Shown here piece by piece: positions 17,543 to 27,335 of a stretch of DNA of 64,000 nt. Each line of letters opens with the position of its first letter. Position 1 is the first letter of the stretch. Made by a program: the position numbers and the translations under genes. Origin of the DNA: Salinisphaera aquimarina. Its GTDB lineage: Bacteria; Pseudomonadota; Gammaproteobacteria; Nevskiales; Salinisphaeraceae. The notes under the pieces are model-generated. The model searched no databases, was not told where the DNA came from, and saw nothing but the letters and a program-made list of their open reading frames with translations. The stretch is taken from positions 248,001 through 312,000 of the forward strand of contig NZ_JBHRSS010000006.1 in NCBI RefSeq assembly GCF_042643355.1, read 5' to 3'.

Positions 17543-17826
17543 TCGATCACCTTCGGCACGAGATAGACGCCATCGCGCGTGGCCGGCGCAATCGCCTGAA
17601 ACGCGGCGCGCGAATCCTCGGTCACCGGTTCGTCGGCGCGCAGGCGGGCGCTCAGATCCAGCGGATGCGCCATCGGCTCGACGGCGTCGGTGTCGACGCG
17701 TTCGAGTGCGGCGAACACATCGACAATATTGGACAGCTCGCCGACATATTCGGCGATCTGGTCTTCATCAAGGCCCAGACGCGCCAGCCGGGCGACGTTG
17801 CGGACCTGTTCGGTGGTCAGACTCAC
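17539..17826 (-). CDS. gatC: Asp-tRNA(Asn)/Glu-tRNA(Gln) amidotransferase subunit C
   Basis: A 95-residue belt subunit that stabilises GatA-GatB. Family features: VRNVARLARLGLDEDQI at the N terminus and DAVEPMAHPLDLSARLR in the middle. The start is GTG, with AGAAGG about ten bases upstream. It is the first gene of the operon and is divergent from mreB; the 214 bases between hold both promoters but no clear boxes were assigned. Confidence 0.95.
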   Translation of the reverse strand: MSLTTEQVRNVARLARLGLDEDQIAEYVGELSNIVDVFAALERVDTDAVEPMAHPLDLSARLRADEPVTEDSRAAFQAIAPATRDGVYLVPKVIE

Positions 17827-18040
17827 GGGCTTGGCCTTCTACTCGACTGCATATGAAAACTGCGCGCATCCGGCGCACTAAACCGGCAAAACTAGCACAA
17901 GTCGCGCATAGTTGAAGCCTGGCGTTGCCGTAGCCAATCCGCGTTGCTAGCATTGCGCCACTTTATTGCGACGCGGCATCGTCCGTGCCGCTCACTTGCG
18001 CGTCGTCGACGCGTCTATTTCTGCGCTACGGTGTGGCTAA

Positions 18041-19081
18041 ATGCTGGACAACTTTCGCGGCCTGTTCGTCAACGATCTGTCGATCGACCTGGGTACGGCC
18101 AACACTCTAATCTACGCCCGCGACCACGGTATTGTCCTCAACGAGCCGTCCGTGGTCGCCGTTCGCACCGATGCGCGGGGTGGCAAGCGCATCGAGGCCG
18201 TGGGTCAGGACGCCAAGCGCATGCTCGGGCGCACGCCCAGCCATATCACCACCATTCGTCCGCTCAAGGACGGCGTGATTGCAGACTTCACGGTCACCGA
18301 GAAGATGCTGCAGCATTTCATCCGCAAGGTGCACAAGAAGCGTTTCCTGCGCCCGATGACGCGGGTACTGGTCTGCGTGCCCTACGGCTCGACCCAGGTC
18401 GAGCGGCGCGCGATTCGCGAGTCGGCGTCCAATGCCGGCGCGCGCCGTGTCTATCTGGTCGAGGAGCCGGTGGCCGCGGCCATCGGTGCCGGTATTCCGA
18501 TCGGCGAGGCGCGCGGTTCCATGGTGCTCGATATCGGCGGCGGCACCTCGGAAGTGGCGGTGATCTCGCTCAACGGCATCGTCTATGCCGAATCCGTGCG
18601 CACCGGCGGCGACAAGTTCGACGAGGCGATCGTCAATTACGTGCGGCGCCAGTACAACATGCTCATCGGCGAAGCCACGGCCGAGTCGATCAAGCACAAG
18701 ATCGGCACCGCCTTCCCGGGCCACGAGGTCAAGGAAATCGAGGTCGTCGGCCGGCATCTGTCGGCGGGCGTGCCGCGTGCGTTCACGCTCAACTCCAACG
18801 AAGTGCTGGATGCCCTGCAGGAACCGTTGTCGAACATCACCAGCGCGGTCAAGCTCGCCCTCGAGTCCACCCCGCCGGAACTGGGTTCGGACGTGGCCGA
18901 GCGCGGCATCGTGCTCACCGGCGGCGGCGCGCTACTGGCCGATCTGGACAAGCTGATCAGCGAGGAGACCGGCCTGCCGGTGATCGTCGCCGACGATCCG
19001 TTGACCTGCGTGGCGCGTGGCGGCGGCATCCTGCTGGAGATGATCGACCGCAAGACGGGACAGCTGTTCGCGCTCGAGTAG
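18041..19081 (+). CDS. mreB: Rod-shape-determining actin homologue MreB
   Basis: A 346-residue actin-fold ATPase that forms membrane-associated filaments guiding the elongasome. The phosphate-1 motif DLGTANTLIY, the segment VPYGSTQVERRAI, the phosphate-2 motif MVLDIGGGTSEVAVISL and the adenosine motif GIVLTGGGALLADLD are all present. It heads the shape operon. A gap of 278 bases with no recognisable gene separates it from mreC, so mreC may have an additional promoter. Confidence 0.97.
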   Translation: MLDNFRGLFVNDLSIDLGTANTLIYARDHGIVLNEPSVVAVRTDARGGKRIEAVGQDAKRMLGRTPSHITTIRPLKDGVIADFTVTEKMLQHFIRKVHKKRFLRPMTRVLVCVPYGSTQVERRAIRESASNAGARRVYLVEEPVAAAIGAGIPIGEARGSMVLDIGGGTSEVAVISLNGIVYAESVRTGGDKFDEAIVNYVRRQYNMLIGEATAESIKHKIGTAFPGHEVKEIEVVGRHLSAGVPRAFTLNSNEVLDALQEPLSNITSAVKLALESTPPELGSDVAERGIVLTGGGALLADLDKLISEETGLPVIVADDPLTCVARGGGILLEMIDRKTGQLFALE

Positions 19082-19359
19082 CGCGCCGGCACGGTTGCGC
19101 AACGGTCAATGCGCAGCCTACTCTTTGATTCTTGAACCCTTGCTGCCGCGGTCCCGCCGACCGGGCCACGAGTTGTGAGTATGCACGCGTGCAACGCCAA
19201 CGACCTGAGCGCGAACGCGAGAAACGAGATGCGGTGCATCACTTGATCGACAAACAAGCCAACGGCCGAATCGAGGAGTCGCACGCGAACGGGCGAGTCA
19301 GCCGTTTCGCGCCCGCCGGGCATCGCACGCGGCACGCTTTCCTCGACCGCAGGATTTAA

Positions 19360-20295
19360 GTGCGCGGACTTGCCGACGACGACAAGCCGACGCTGCTGAC
19401 CCGCCGCGTCTCACCGGGCATCAAGATCGTGATCATCATCATCGTCTCTATCGTGCTGATGATGGTCGATCATGCCCACGACAGCCTGGCGCCGGTGCGC
19501 AGTACCCTCGCGGTCGCCATGCAGCCGGTGCAGATGGCCGCCGAGATGCCCCGCGAGATCGCGCAATACCTGGGCCGTTATTTCAACCGCGGCCAACTGA
19601 TCTCCGAGAACGACACGCTGTCACAGAAAGTGCTGCTGTTGCAGGCACGATTGCAGCGGCTGGCGTCCCTGGAAGCCGAGAACGAGCGCATCCGGGCGTT
19701 GCTTGCCTCCGCGAGCCAACTGGATCAGAACGTGCTGATCGCACGCATTCTCTCGGTCACGCCCGATCCCTATCGCCACTACGTCAAGCTCAACAAGGGC
19801 TCGGCGGACGGTGTATTCGTCGGCCAGGCCCTGGTCGACGCCAACGGCATCATGGGCCAGGTGACCGATATCACTCCGCTGGACGCCCGCGCCATCCTGA
19901 TCACCGACGCCAACCACGGTATTCCGGTGGAGATCAATCGCACCGGTTTGCAGACCATTGCCCAGGGGACCGGCAAATCGGATGAACTGCGGCTGCCGTT
20001 CCTGGCCAACAATTCGGATATAAAAGTCGGCGATCTTCTGGTTTCGTCGGGGCTGGGCGGGCGTTATCCCACCGGCTATCCGGTGGCCAAGATCACCCGC
20101 GTCAACCACCAGCCAGGCGATGAATTCCTTGATGTGGTGGCCAACCCGACGGCCCATCTCAACCGCGGCCGCGAAGTGCTGCTGGTGTGGACCCGCGATA
20201 CCTCGACCGCACCGACCGATACGTCGCAGGATCCGACCGAAATATCGGACGCGCGGGACACGGGCACTTCCGGGGCCGGTACGCCGCCGCAATGA
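19360..20295 (+). CDS. mreC: Rod-shape-determining protein MreC
   Basis: A 311-residue periplasmic scaffold anchored by one membrane segment (about 24-42, KIVIIIIVSIVLMMV). A coiled coil follows (about 85-110, SQKVLLLQARLQRLASLEAE), then the double beta-barrel domain. It links MreB to PBP2 and RodA. The start is GTG with AGGA eight bases upstream. The C-terminal tail (about 280-311) is Thr/Asp-rich and variable. It overlaps mreD by ATGA. Confidence 0.95.
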   Translation: MRGLADDDKPTLLTRRVSPGIKIVIIIIVSIVLMMVDHAHDSLAPVRSTLAVAMQPVQMAAEMPREIAQYLGRYFNRGQLISENDTLSQKVLLLQARLQRLASLEAENERIRALLASASQLDQNVLIARILSVTPDPYRHYVKLNKGSADGVFVGQALVDANGIMGQVTDITPLDARAILITDANHGIPVEINRTGLQTIAQGTGKSDELRLPFLANNSDIKVGDLLVSSGLGGRYPTGYPVAKITRVNHQPGDEFLDVVANPTAHLNRGREVLLVWTRDTSTAPTDTSQDPTEISDARDTGTSGAGTPPQ

Positions 20296-20777
20296 TCATC
20301 AACCACCATGTGAGTGGTCTGTTGATCGTGTTCACGCTCGGCGTCGGCCTGATTCTCACCCTGCTGCCGGCGCCGGACGTCATCTCGGCGGCCCGCCCGG
20401 CCTTCTTCCCGGCCACGGTATTGTTCTGGGTGCTGATGCAGCCGTTGCGCTTCGGGCTTGTGGCGGCCTGGGGCTGCGGCATCCTGATCGACGTCATCTA
20501 CGGCACGCCGTTCGCGGAGCACGGCCTGGCTTTGGCCGTGGCCGCCTACCCCCTGATCAAGATGCGCGAACTGCTCTGGACTTTTCCGCTGTGGCAGCAG
20601 GCACTGCTGCTCGCGCCGATCTTTGCGGTCTACGAATTCGTGCTGTTCTGGGTGGACGGCGTGGCCGGCGCCGAGGTGGATCAATGGTGGCGCTGGCTGC
20701 CGGTGCTCAGCACGGTGGTCATCTGGCCGTTCTGGGCCTTTCTTCTGGAACGGATTGCCGAATTCGAGGTCGGATAA
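20292..20777 (+). CDS. mreD: Rod-shape-determining membrane protein MreD
   Basis: A 161-residue integral membrane protein with about five hydrophobic helices. The conserved GILIDVIYGTPFAEHGLALA segment is typical of MreD. It works with MreC in the elongasome. It starts inside the mreC stop codon. The next gene, mrdA, begins about 260 bases on. Confidence 0.93.
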   Translation: MIINHHVSGLLIVFTLGVGLILTLLPAPDVISAARPAFFPATVLFWVLMQPLRFGLVAAWGCGILIDVIYGTPFAEHGLALAVAAYPLIKMRELLWTFPLWQQALLLAPIFAVYEFVLFWVDGVAGAEVDQWWRWLPVLSTVVIWPFWAFLLERIAEFEVG

Positions 20778-20781
20778 GCAG

Positions 20782-20800
20782 GTCCTTGATTTTCAAGGAC
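20782..20800. repeat. Short perfect inverted repeat after mreD
   Basis: GTCCTTGA-ttt-TCAAGGAC, five bases after the mreD stop. There is no T tract, so it is a weak terminator or a transcript-end stabiliser. A second palindrome, AACTTAT-tttt-ATAAGTT (20947-20964), lies in the AT-rich stretch upstream of mrdA and may mark its promoter region. Confidence 0.4.
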
Positions 20801-21038
20801 GCGGGGGCGTATTGCGTCAACCGGCACCCGCAGCCGCGTGGCCGGGTACGAATCGGTGACTCGGCCTCGCACGGCGGGCAGCTGCCGTTCTCGACATCAA
20901 TCAATCGTGCGCTTACTCTGACTCTGATAACAGCACACAGCGCTTGAACTTATTTTTATAAGTTACTGAGCACACACGGTCTAAACAACAGCGCCGGCAT
21001 TGTTTTGTCACGGCAGGCACGGGAGAACATACGCGGGC

Positions 21039-22922
21039 ATGGCGGCAGACGACGCGATCAAGAACCACGCGGCCGAGAAACAGCTTTTCATGCTGCGCAC
21101 GGTGGTCGCGGGGGCAGTGCTGTGCGTGCTGGTCGGCGTGCTCATCTCGCGGGTGACCTTCCTGCAGATTGTGCGCCACAGCTATTACGAGACGCGTTCC
21201 CAGGACAATCGCATGCGCGTGCAGGTGATGCCGCCGGTACGCGGACTCATCTACGATCGCAACGGCGTGGTACTGGCGGACAATCTGCCCGCCTACCGGC
21301 TGGAGATCGTGCCCGAGCAGGTCGATGATATCGACGCCACGCTCGATCGCCTGTCGAAAATCGTGGAAATTCGCGACGCCGATCGCGATCGCTTTCGTGA
21401 CCGCGTCGCCAAGACGCCGCGCTTTCGCGGCGTGCCGATCCGGCTTAATCTCAGCCAGCGCGAGGTCGCGCGCTTTGAAGTCAATCGTGGCGATTTCCCG
21501 GGCGTCGATATTCGTGCCGGTCTGACCCGGCATTACCCGCTCGGCCGGGTCGCGGCGCATCTGGTCGGGTATGTGGGCGGCATCACGGCCCGCGATCTGA
21601 GCCAGGTCGACGACAAGCGCTATCGCGGCTCCAACCATATCGGCAAGTCCGGGGTGGAATACAGCTACGAGTCACGCCTGCACGGCGACCCGGGCTCGCG
21701 CGTCGTCGAAACCAACGCCAGCGGGCGCTCGCTGCGGGAACTGGAGATGAACCGTCCCACCGCGGGCGAAAGTCTGTACCTGACCATCGATGCGCGCCTG
21801 CAAAGCGCGGCCTTCGAGGCACTGGGCGACAACGATGGCGCGGTCGTGGCGATCGATCCGGAGACCGGCGGGCTGCTGGCGATCGTGTCCAAACCCAGCT
21901 ATGACCCGGACCTGTTCGTGGATGGCATCAGTCATGTCAACTACAACAAGCTGATATCGGATCCACACAAGCCGTTGTTCAACCGTGCATTGCAGGGCCA
22001 GTATCCGCCCGGCTCGACGGTCAAGCCGGTGATGGCCCTGGCCGGCCTGGAGACCGACTCCATCGTCGCCGACAAGAAAGTCTGGTGCCCCGGCTATATC
22101 ACCCTGCCCGGCAGCAACCATCGCTATCGCGACTGGAAACGCTCCGGCCACGGCTGGGTGGACATGCGCAAGGCGATCTATCGCTCTTCGGACGTCTATT
22201 TCTACAAGCTGTCGCTCAAGCTCGGTATCGACAACATCCATCGCTATGGCGCCATGTTCGGACTGGGACAGGACACCGGCGTGGATCTGCCGCGTGAGAA
22301 CAGCGGCATCATGCCCTCGCGTGCCTGGAAGCACGGCAGCCGCAATCTGCCCTGGTACCCGGGCGAGACATTGAACACCGTGATCGGCCAGGGCTTCATG
22401 ACCACAACGCCGATCCAGCTTGCCCAGATGGCCAGCCTGATCGCCGAGCGTGGCGAAGGTTTCAAACCGCACGTACTGCGCGCCTGGAAGAATCCGAGCA
22501 ACGGCCAGATCAGCCCGACCCAGCCACAGCCGTTGCAGCCGATCAAGCTCAAGGATCGGCGCCACTGGCAGGTGATCATCGACGGCATGCGCGACGTGGT
22601 ATCGGCGCCACGCGGCACGGCCTATCATTATGTCGGCCAGAATCTGGACTACACGCTGGCTGGCAAGTCGGGCTCGGCCCAGGTCGCCGGGCTGGCCCAG
22701 AACCAGGCCGCGCCCGATATGGAAGACGTGAAACGTCAATTGCGCGATCATGCGCTTTTCATTGCCTTTGCACCGATTGACGCGCCCAAGATCGCGGTCG
22801 CTGTTCTGGTCGAACACGGCGGCGGCGGCAGCAGCGTGGCCGGGCCGATCGCGCGCAAGGTCATCGACGCTTTCCGTTCGGAACAACCCGTATTGCAAGC
22901 CTCCAACACGAGCGCCCGATGA
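21039..22922 (+). CDS. mrdA: Penicillin-binding protein 2, elongation transpeptidase
   Basis: A 627-residue inner-membrane DD-transpeptidase of the elongasome, partner of RodA. One N-terminal membrane helix (about 20-45) is followed by a dimerisation/pedestal domain and a transpeptidase domain. The active-site motifs are S326-T-V-K329 (PPGSTVKPVM), S-S-D (YRSSDVYFY) and K543-S-G (AGKSGSAQVAG). ATG 21039 was chosen; an in-frame TTG at 21000 would add 13 residues before the normal cytoplasmic tail. It overlaps mrdB by four bases. Confidence 0.96.
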   Translation: MAADDAIKNHAAEKQLFMLRTVVAGAVLCVLVGVLISRVTFLQIVRHSYYETRSQDNRMRVQVMPPVRGLIYDRNGVVLADNLPAYRLEIVPEQVDDIDATLDRLSKIVEIRDADRDRFRDRVAKTPRFRGVPIRLNLSQREVARFEVNRGDFPGVDIRAGLTRHYPLGRVAAHLVGYVGGITARDLSQVDDKRYRGSNHIGKSGVEYSYESRLHGDPGSRVVETNASGRSLRELEMNRPTAGESLYLTIDARLQSAAFEALGDNDGAVVAIDPETGGLLAIVSKPSYDPDLFVDGISHVNYNKLISDPHKPLFNRALQGQYPPGSTVKPVMALAGLETDSIVADKKVWCPGYITLPGSNHRYRDWKRSGHGWVDMRKAIYRSSDVYFYKLSLKLGIDNIHRYGAMFGLGQDTGVDLPRENSGIMPSRAWKHGSRNLPWYPGETLNTVIGQGFMTTTPIQLAQMASLIAERGEGFKPHVLRAWKNPSNGQISPTQPQPLQPIKLKDRRHWQVIIDGMRDVVSAPRGTAYHYVGQNLDYTLAGKSGSAQVAGLAQNQAAPDMEDVKRQLRDHALFIAFAPIDAPKIAVAVLVEHGGGGSSVAGPIARKVIDAFRSEQPVLQASNTSAR

Positions 22923-24037
22923 GCGCCAGCGCTACCAATCAACCGTCGTCGCTATCGGAGTGGCTGGTTTACTGGCGTATCGATCTGCAACTGCTGATCG
23001 CGCTGCTGTGCTGTGCCGCACTCGGCCTGTTCGTGCTCTACAGCGCGTCGGGCCAGTCCGAGTCGGTGGTCATCAATCAGGCCATTCGTCTGGGCATCGG
23101 CTTGCTGGGCATGATCATGGTCGCGCAGATACCGCCGGAATGGTTCCGGGTCGCCGCGCCCTGGCTGTTCGGCTTCGGGGTGTTCCTGCTGCTGCTGGTG
23201 GTGCTGCTCGGGCATTCGGCGATGGGCGCGCAGCGCTGGCTGGACCTGGGCGTGGTGCGCTTCCAGCCGTCGGAGCTGATGAAACTGGCCGCGCCGTTGA
23301 CCGTGGCCGCTTATTTTCGCGACCGCAGCCTGCCACCGACGATGCGCGATGTGGCGATTGCCGCCGCGCTTATCGCCGTGCCCGTGGTGCTGGTCGCCGA
23401 CCAGCCGGATCTGGGCACCGCGCTGCTGATCGCGGCCGCTGGCGGCTTCGCGCTGTATTTCGCCGGCCTGCGCTGGCGCGTGATCCTGATACTGGTACTG
23501 ATGGCCGCCGCCGCCGCACCGCTGCTGTGGTTCAACATGCACGACTACCAGCAGGAGCGAGTACTCACTTTCCTCAATCCGGCGCGCGATCCCACGGGCG
23601 CCGGTTATCACATCTCGCAGAGCAAGATCGCGATCGGCTCGGGCGGGCTGTTCGGCAAGGGCTGGCTCAATGGCAGCCAGGCTCACCTGAACTTCCTGCC
23701 AGAATCGGATACTGATTTCGTGTTCGCCGTCTATGCCGAGGAAACCGGTCTGTTCGGCGTGATCGCACTACTGGCGATCTACTGCTTCATCGTCGCGCGC
23801 GGACTGTATATCGCCATGAAGAGCCAGGACACCTTCCAGCGCCTGGCCGCCGGCAGTCTCAGCCTGACCTTCTTCATCTATGTATTCGTCAACATCGGCA
23901 TGGTGGCCGGGCTGATGCCCGTCGTGGGGGTGCCGTTGCCGCTGGTCAGCTACGGCGGCACGTCGATGGTGATTCTGCTCGCCTCGTTCGGCATTCTCAT
24001 GTCCATTCATACCCACAGAAAGCTGCTCGCCACATGA
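22919..24037 (+). CDS. mrdB: SEDS peptidoglycan glycosyltransferase RodA
   Basis: A 372-residue polytopic membrane protein (about ten helices) that polymerises glycan strands in the elongasome with PBP2. SEDS signatures: LFVLYSASGQ near the N terminus, FQPSELMKLA, the catalytic loop region LPESDTDFVFAVYAEETGL, and VGVPLPLVSYGGTSM near the C terminus. Its ATG overlaps the mrdA stop and its own stop overlaps the mltB start. Confidence 0.97.
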   Translation: MSASATNQPSSLSEWLVYWRIDLQLLIALLCCAALGLFVLYSASGQSESVVINQAIRLGIGLLGMIMVAQIPPEWFRVAAPWLFGFGVFLLLLVVLLGHSAMGAQRWLDLGVVRFQPSELMKLAAPLTVAAYFRDRSLPPTMRDVAIAAALIAVPVVLVADQPDLGTALLIAAAGGFALYFAGLRWRVILILVLMAAAAAPLLWFNMHDYQQERVLTFLNPARDPTGAGYHISQSKIAIGSGGLFGKGWLNGSQAHLNFLPESDTDFVFAVYAEETGLFGVIALLAIYCFIVARGLYIAMKSQDTFQRLAAGSLSLTFFIYVFVNIGMVAGLMPVVGVPLPLVSYGGTSMVILLASFGILMSIHTHRKLLAT

Positions 24038-25047
24038 ATCGATTCTTTTCTTTCGTCGCGTCGGCAGCCCTGCTGACGCTGATCTGCTCGCCCCTGCCGG
24101 CACCGGCCGAAACCGGCAACTATGCCCAGCGTCCCGAGGGCAAGGCGCTGCTCAAACGCCTGCAAAAGGCCGACGGCGTCGATATCGATGAAGCGCGGGC
24201 GCTGCTCGAGGACGCGACATACCAGCCCAAGATCGTCGCGGCGATGCGCAAACCGGCCGAGCGCACGCTCACCTGGGCCGACTATCGTCCGATCTTTCTG
24301 CAGCCCGAGCGTGCCGAGAAAGGCGCGGCCTATATCGCCGAGCATCAGGCCATGTTCGACGCGGCCGAGGAGAAATACGGCGTACCGGCGAATATCGTGG
24401 CCGCCATCATCGGCGTGGAGACAAAATACGGCGCCTTCGTGGGGCGCAACCGGGTACTCGACGCGCTGTCGACGCTGGCCTTCGACTATCCCGAACGCGG
24501 CGCCTACTTCACCCGCGAGCTCGAAGGCTTCATCCAGCTGTGCGTGGAAGAGGATCTGGCCTGCGATTCCGAGATCGGCTCCTACGCCGGTGCGATGGGC
24601 CTGCCCCAGTTCATGCCGTCGAGCTATCGCGCCTACGCGGTCGACGGCAACGACAACGGCAAGCGCGATCTCTGGCAGGAGCCGGCCGACGTCATCGCCT
24701 CGGTCGCCAACTATCTGGCCGAACATCATTGGCAGCGCGGCGCCCCGGTCAGCCTGCCGGCCTGGATCGGCGATACCGGCCAGCTCGACGCCATCGAGCG
24801 CAGCAAGCGCGAACCCGCCTATCGCTGGGACGCGCTGCATCGCCTGGGTGTGCGCGTGGACACGCCACCTGCGGACGATGCCCAGGTCGGGCTGCTCGAA
24901 TTCCAGGGCGCGCACGGCACCGAGTACTGGCTGGGTCTGAACAATTTCTTCGTGATCACGACCTATAACCACAGCCCGCTGTATGCGATGGCGGTCTATC
25001 AGCTGGGCCAGGAGATCGCCGCCCGGCAGGATCACGATACGCCGTGA
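24034..25047 (+). CDS. mltB: Lytic murein transglycosylase B
   Basis: A 337-residue periplasmic enzyme cleaving the glycan MurNAc-GlcNAc bond to 1,6-anhydro ends. A signal peptide (about 1-27, ending APAE) lacks a lipobox cysteine at the expected site, so this copy appears soluble rather than lipid-anchored. The catalytic glutamate is in IIGVETKYGAFVG, and the MltB motifs GAMGLPQFMPSSYRAYAVD and YLAEHHWQRG are present. It overlaps both mrdB and rlpA in a tightly packed operon. Confidence 0.95.
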   Translation: MNRFFSFVASAALLTLICSPLPAPAETGNYAQRPEGKALLKRLQKADGVDIDEARALLEDATYQPKIVAAMRKPAERTLTWADYRPIFLQPERAEKGAAYIAEHQAMFDAAEEKYGVPANIVAAIIGVETKYGAFVGRNRVLDALSTLAFDYPERGAYFTRELEGFIQLCVEEDLACDSEIGSYAGAMGLPQFMPSSYRAYAVDGNDNGKRDLWQEPADVIASVANYLAEHHWQRGAPVSLPAWIGDTGQLDAIERSKREPAYRWDALHRLGVRVDTPPADDAQVGLLEFQGAHGTEYWLGLNNFFVITTYNHSPLYAMAVYQLGQEIAARQDHDTP

Positions 25048-26036
25048 TGCGGGCGCTGCGTATATACATCGGTGTGGGCGCGGCCGCCCTGCTGTTGGCC
25101 GGTTGCGCCAGCGGCCCCTCGGGCGGCGGCGCGGCGCGGTCCGGTTCGGGCGGCGGTTATTACCAGAACGACGGCCCGCCGGACGACGAGAACATCGATC
25201 TCGATGCGATTCCGGACGCGGTGCCGCGCAACGAGCCGTTATCGCGCTACGGCAACCCCAGCAGCTACGAAGCGCTGGGCAAGACCTATTATGTATTGCC
25301 CAGCGCCGCCGGCTTCACCCAGTCCGGGCGGGCGAGCTGGTACGGGCGCCAGTTCCATGGCCGCCGCACCTCCAGCGGCGAGCCCTACAACATGTTCAAG
25401 ATGACGGCCGCGCACAAGCGCCTGCCGATTCCCAGCTATGTCCGGGTCACGAACCTGGATAACGGCAAGCATGTGATCGTGCGCGTCAACGACCGCGGCC
25501 CGTTCCACGACGGCCGTATCATCGACCTGTCCTATGCGGCGGCCCGGCGCCTGGATGTGGTCGCCACCGGCAGCGCGCCGGTGCGCATCGAGACCGTCAC
25601 CCCCGCCACGCTGCGCGCGGAAGACAACCAGCGCAATGCGCAGACCGTGCGCGCCAGCCGCAGCTCCACCGCTCCGACGTCGACCGGCATGGCGAACGTG
25701 GCCGCAACCGAGGATCGAGACACGGTGCCTGCCGCGCGCCCGGCGTCACGACCCGCGCCCGCACGGCCGGTACCGGTGGCCAATCGCGGCAACGCGGGCT
25801 CGCCCGACGGGGATCTGTACCTGCAAAGCGGTGCCTTCGGCAGCGCGAGCAACGCCCAGAATATGCGCGCACGCCTGGGTGATGCGGGCTTTACCCGGGT
25901 GGTCATCGTCGACCCCGACACCACGACCCCCTTGTACCGCGTAAGGCTGGGCCCGTTCGACAGCCAGCGCAGCCGTGCCCTGACCCAGCAAATACTCAGC
26001 GCACGCGGCTTCGCCGCGCGCGAAGTCGATCGTTAG
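25047..26036 (+). CDS. rlpA: Septal ring lytic transglycosylase RlpA, lipoprotein
   Basis: An outer-membrane lipoprotein of 329 residues acting on naked glycan strands. The lipobox is LLAGC (cysteine at about residue 20). The double-psi beta-barrel domain (about 90-180) contains GRASWYGRQFHGRRT and the RVNDRGPFHDGRIIDLSYAA motif. A Pro/Ala/Arg-rich linker (about 190-250) leads to a C-terminal SPOR domain (about 255-329) that binds denuded septal peptidoglycan. ATG 25047 shares a base with the mltB stop; a GTG one codon earlier is also possible. Confidence 0.95.
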   Translation: MRALRIYIGVGAAALLLAGCASGPSGGGAARSGSGGGYYQNDGPPDDENIDLDAIPDAVPRNEPLSRYGNPSSYEALGKTYYVLPSAAGFTQSGRASWYGRQFHGRRTSSGEPYNMFKMTAAHKRLPIPSYVRVTNLDNGKHVIVRVNDRGPFHDGRIIDLSYAAARRLDVVATGSAPVRIETVTPATLRAEDNQRNAQTVRASRSSTAPTSTGMANVAATEDRDTVPAARPASRPAPARPVPVANRGNAGSPDGDLYLQSGAFGSASNAQNMRARLGDAGFTRVVIVDPDTTTPLYRVRLGPFDSQRSRALTQQILSARGFAAREVDR

Positions 26037-26112
26037 CCTCCAAGGTTTCGAGGCGCTAAACTGCGTCGCCTCGGCCACCGCCGTTTCATGTCAAGTCCAA
26101 GAGCTCAAGTCG

Positions 26113-27258
26113 ATGAACTACGCTTCCCGCATGTTCTTTCTAGTTTTTCTTTTTCTGGCCAGTGCCAGTGCGGTGGCCAAGCCGTTGCCGATCCCGGAGC
26201 CGCCGAGCCTGGATGCGCGCAGCTATGTGCTCATCGACTTCGATTCGGGCCAGGTGCTGGCCGCAAAGGACGCGGACAAGCGTATCGAGCCGGCCAGCAT
26301 CACCAAGCTGATGACGACCTATATAGTCTTCGACGAGATCAAGAAGGGCAATCTGTCGCTGGATGACCAGGTCACCATCAGCGAGAAGGCCTGGCGCATG
26401 GGCGGCTCCAAGATGTTCATCGAAGTGGGCAGCAAGGTCAGCGTCGACCAGCTGCTGCACGGCATGATCACCGCTTCGGGCAATGACGCGACGGTGGCGC
26501 TGGCCGAATACGTCGCCGGCACGGAATCGACGTTCGCGGACTACATGAACCAGTACGCCAAGGAGATCGGGCTCACCGGCAGCCATTTCGTGGACGCCAG
26601 CGGCTGGCCGCACGAAGACCATTACATGACCGCGCACGATATCGCGCGTCTGCTGTCGGCCATCATTCGCAACTACCCGAATCTGTACGACAAGTATTTC
26701 CACGAAAAGAAATTCACCTACAACAATATCGAGCAGTACAACCGCAACTCGCTGCTGTGGTCCGACGACAGCGTGGACGGCGGCAAGACCGGGCATACCG
26801 AGTCCGCCGGCTATTGCCTGTCGGCCTCGGCCAAACGCGAAGGCATGCGGGTGGTCGCCGTGGTCACCGGCACCCATTCGAACAACGCGCGTAAATCACA
26901 GACCGCTGCCCTGCTCAACTACGGCTTTCGCTTCTACGAGAACGGTCATCTGTTCGACGCCGGCAAGCAGATTGCCGAGATCCGGGTCTGGAAAGGCGAC
27001 AAGACCATGCTGCCGGTGGTCGCCGACGGTGCCGTCAACGTCGCCTTCCCGCGGGGTCAACGCGACGCGCTGACCACCAGTGCCGAGCTGCCCTCGCAGC
27101 TGTCGGCGCCGGTCAAGAAAGGCGAACGGCTGGGTACGCTCAACGTGAAATACGACGACAAGGTATTGGCGGAAGTGCCGCTGTACGCCGGCGAGGATAT
27201 CGTCGAAGGCGGCATCATCCGTCAGCTCACCGACGAAGTCATGATGATGTTCGAATAA
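26113..27258 (+). CDS. dacA: D-alanyl-D-alanine carboxypeptidase (PBP5/6 type)
   Basis: A 381-residue periplasmic enzyme trimming the terminal D-alanine of peptidoglycan stem peptides. A signal peptide (1-22) ends at AVAK. The active-site motifs are S62-I-T-K65, S122-G-N124 and K225-T-G227. The C-terminal beta-rich domain (about 275-360) and an end helix (IIRQLTDEVMMMFE) likely give amphipathic membrane attachment. Seventy-six bases follow rlpA, and a hairpin follows the stop. Confidence 0.96.
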   Translation: MNYASRMFFLVFLFLASASAVAKPLPIPEPPSLDARSYVLIDFDSGQVLAAKDADKRIEPASITKLMTTYIVFDEIKKGNLSLDDQVTISEKAWRMGGSKMFIEVGSKVSVDQLLHGMITASGNDATVALAEYVAGTESTFADYMNQYAKEIGLTGSHFVDASGWPHEDHYMTAHDIARLLSAIIRNYPNLYDKYFHEKKFTYNNIEQYNRNSLLWSDDSVDGGKTGHTESAGYCLSASAKREGMRVVAVVTGTHSNNARKSQTAALLNYGFRFYENGHLFDAGKQIAEIRVWKGDKTMLPVVADGAVNVAFPRGQRDALTTSAELPSQLSAPVKKGERLGTLNVKYDDKVLAEVPLYAGEDIVEGGIIRQLTDEVMMMFE

Positions 27259-27268
27259 CGGCCAGGCC

Positions 27269-27310
27269 CCCTGTCGCGCGGCAAGCGCGACAGGGACCGG
27301 CCACTATTTT
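27269..27310 (+). terminator. Putative terminator after dacA
   Basis: Strong 11-base stem CCCTGTCGCGC-ggcaa-GCGCGACAGGG. The T run (ATTTTT) comes about ten bases after the stem rather than directly, so termination may be partial. Confidence 0.55.
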
Positions 27311-27335
27311 TCAGCTCTTTCCACCGGAATTTTCC

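Noticed and set aside
16073..17566. 497-codon plus-strand open frame
   Set aside because: Antisense of gatA with no recognisable product.
19132..19359. 75-codon frame between mreB and mreC
   Set aside because: Arg/His-rich, lacks a recognisable product and a good start; treated as non-coding spacer.
21672..22898. 408-codon minus-strand open frame
   Set aside because: Antisense of mrdA, whose active-site motifs are intact.
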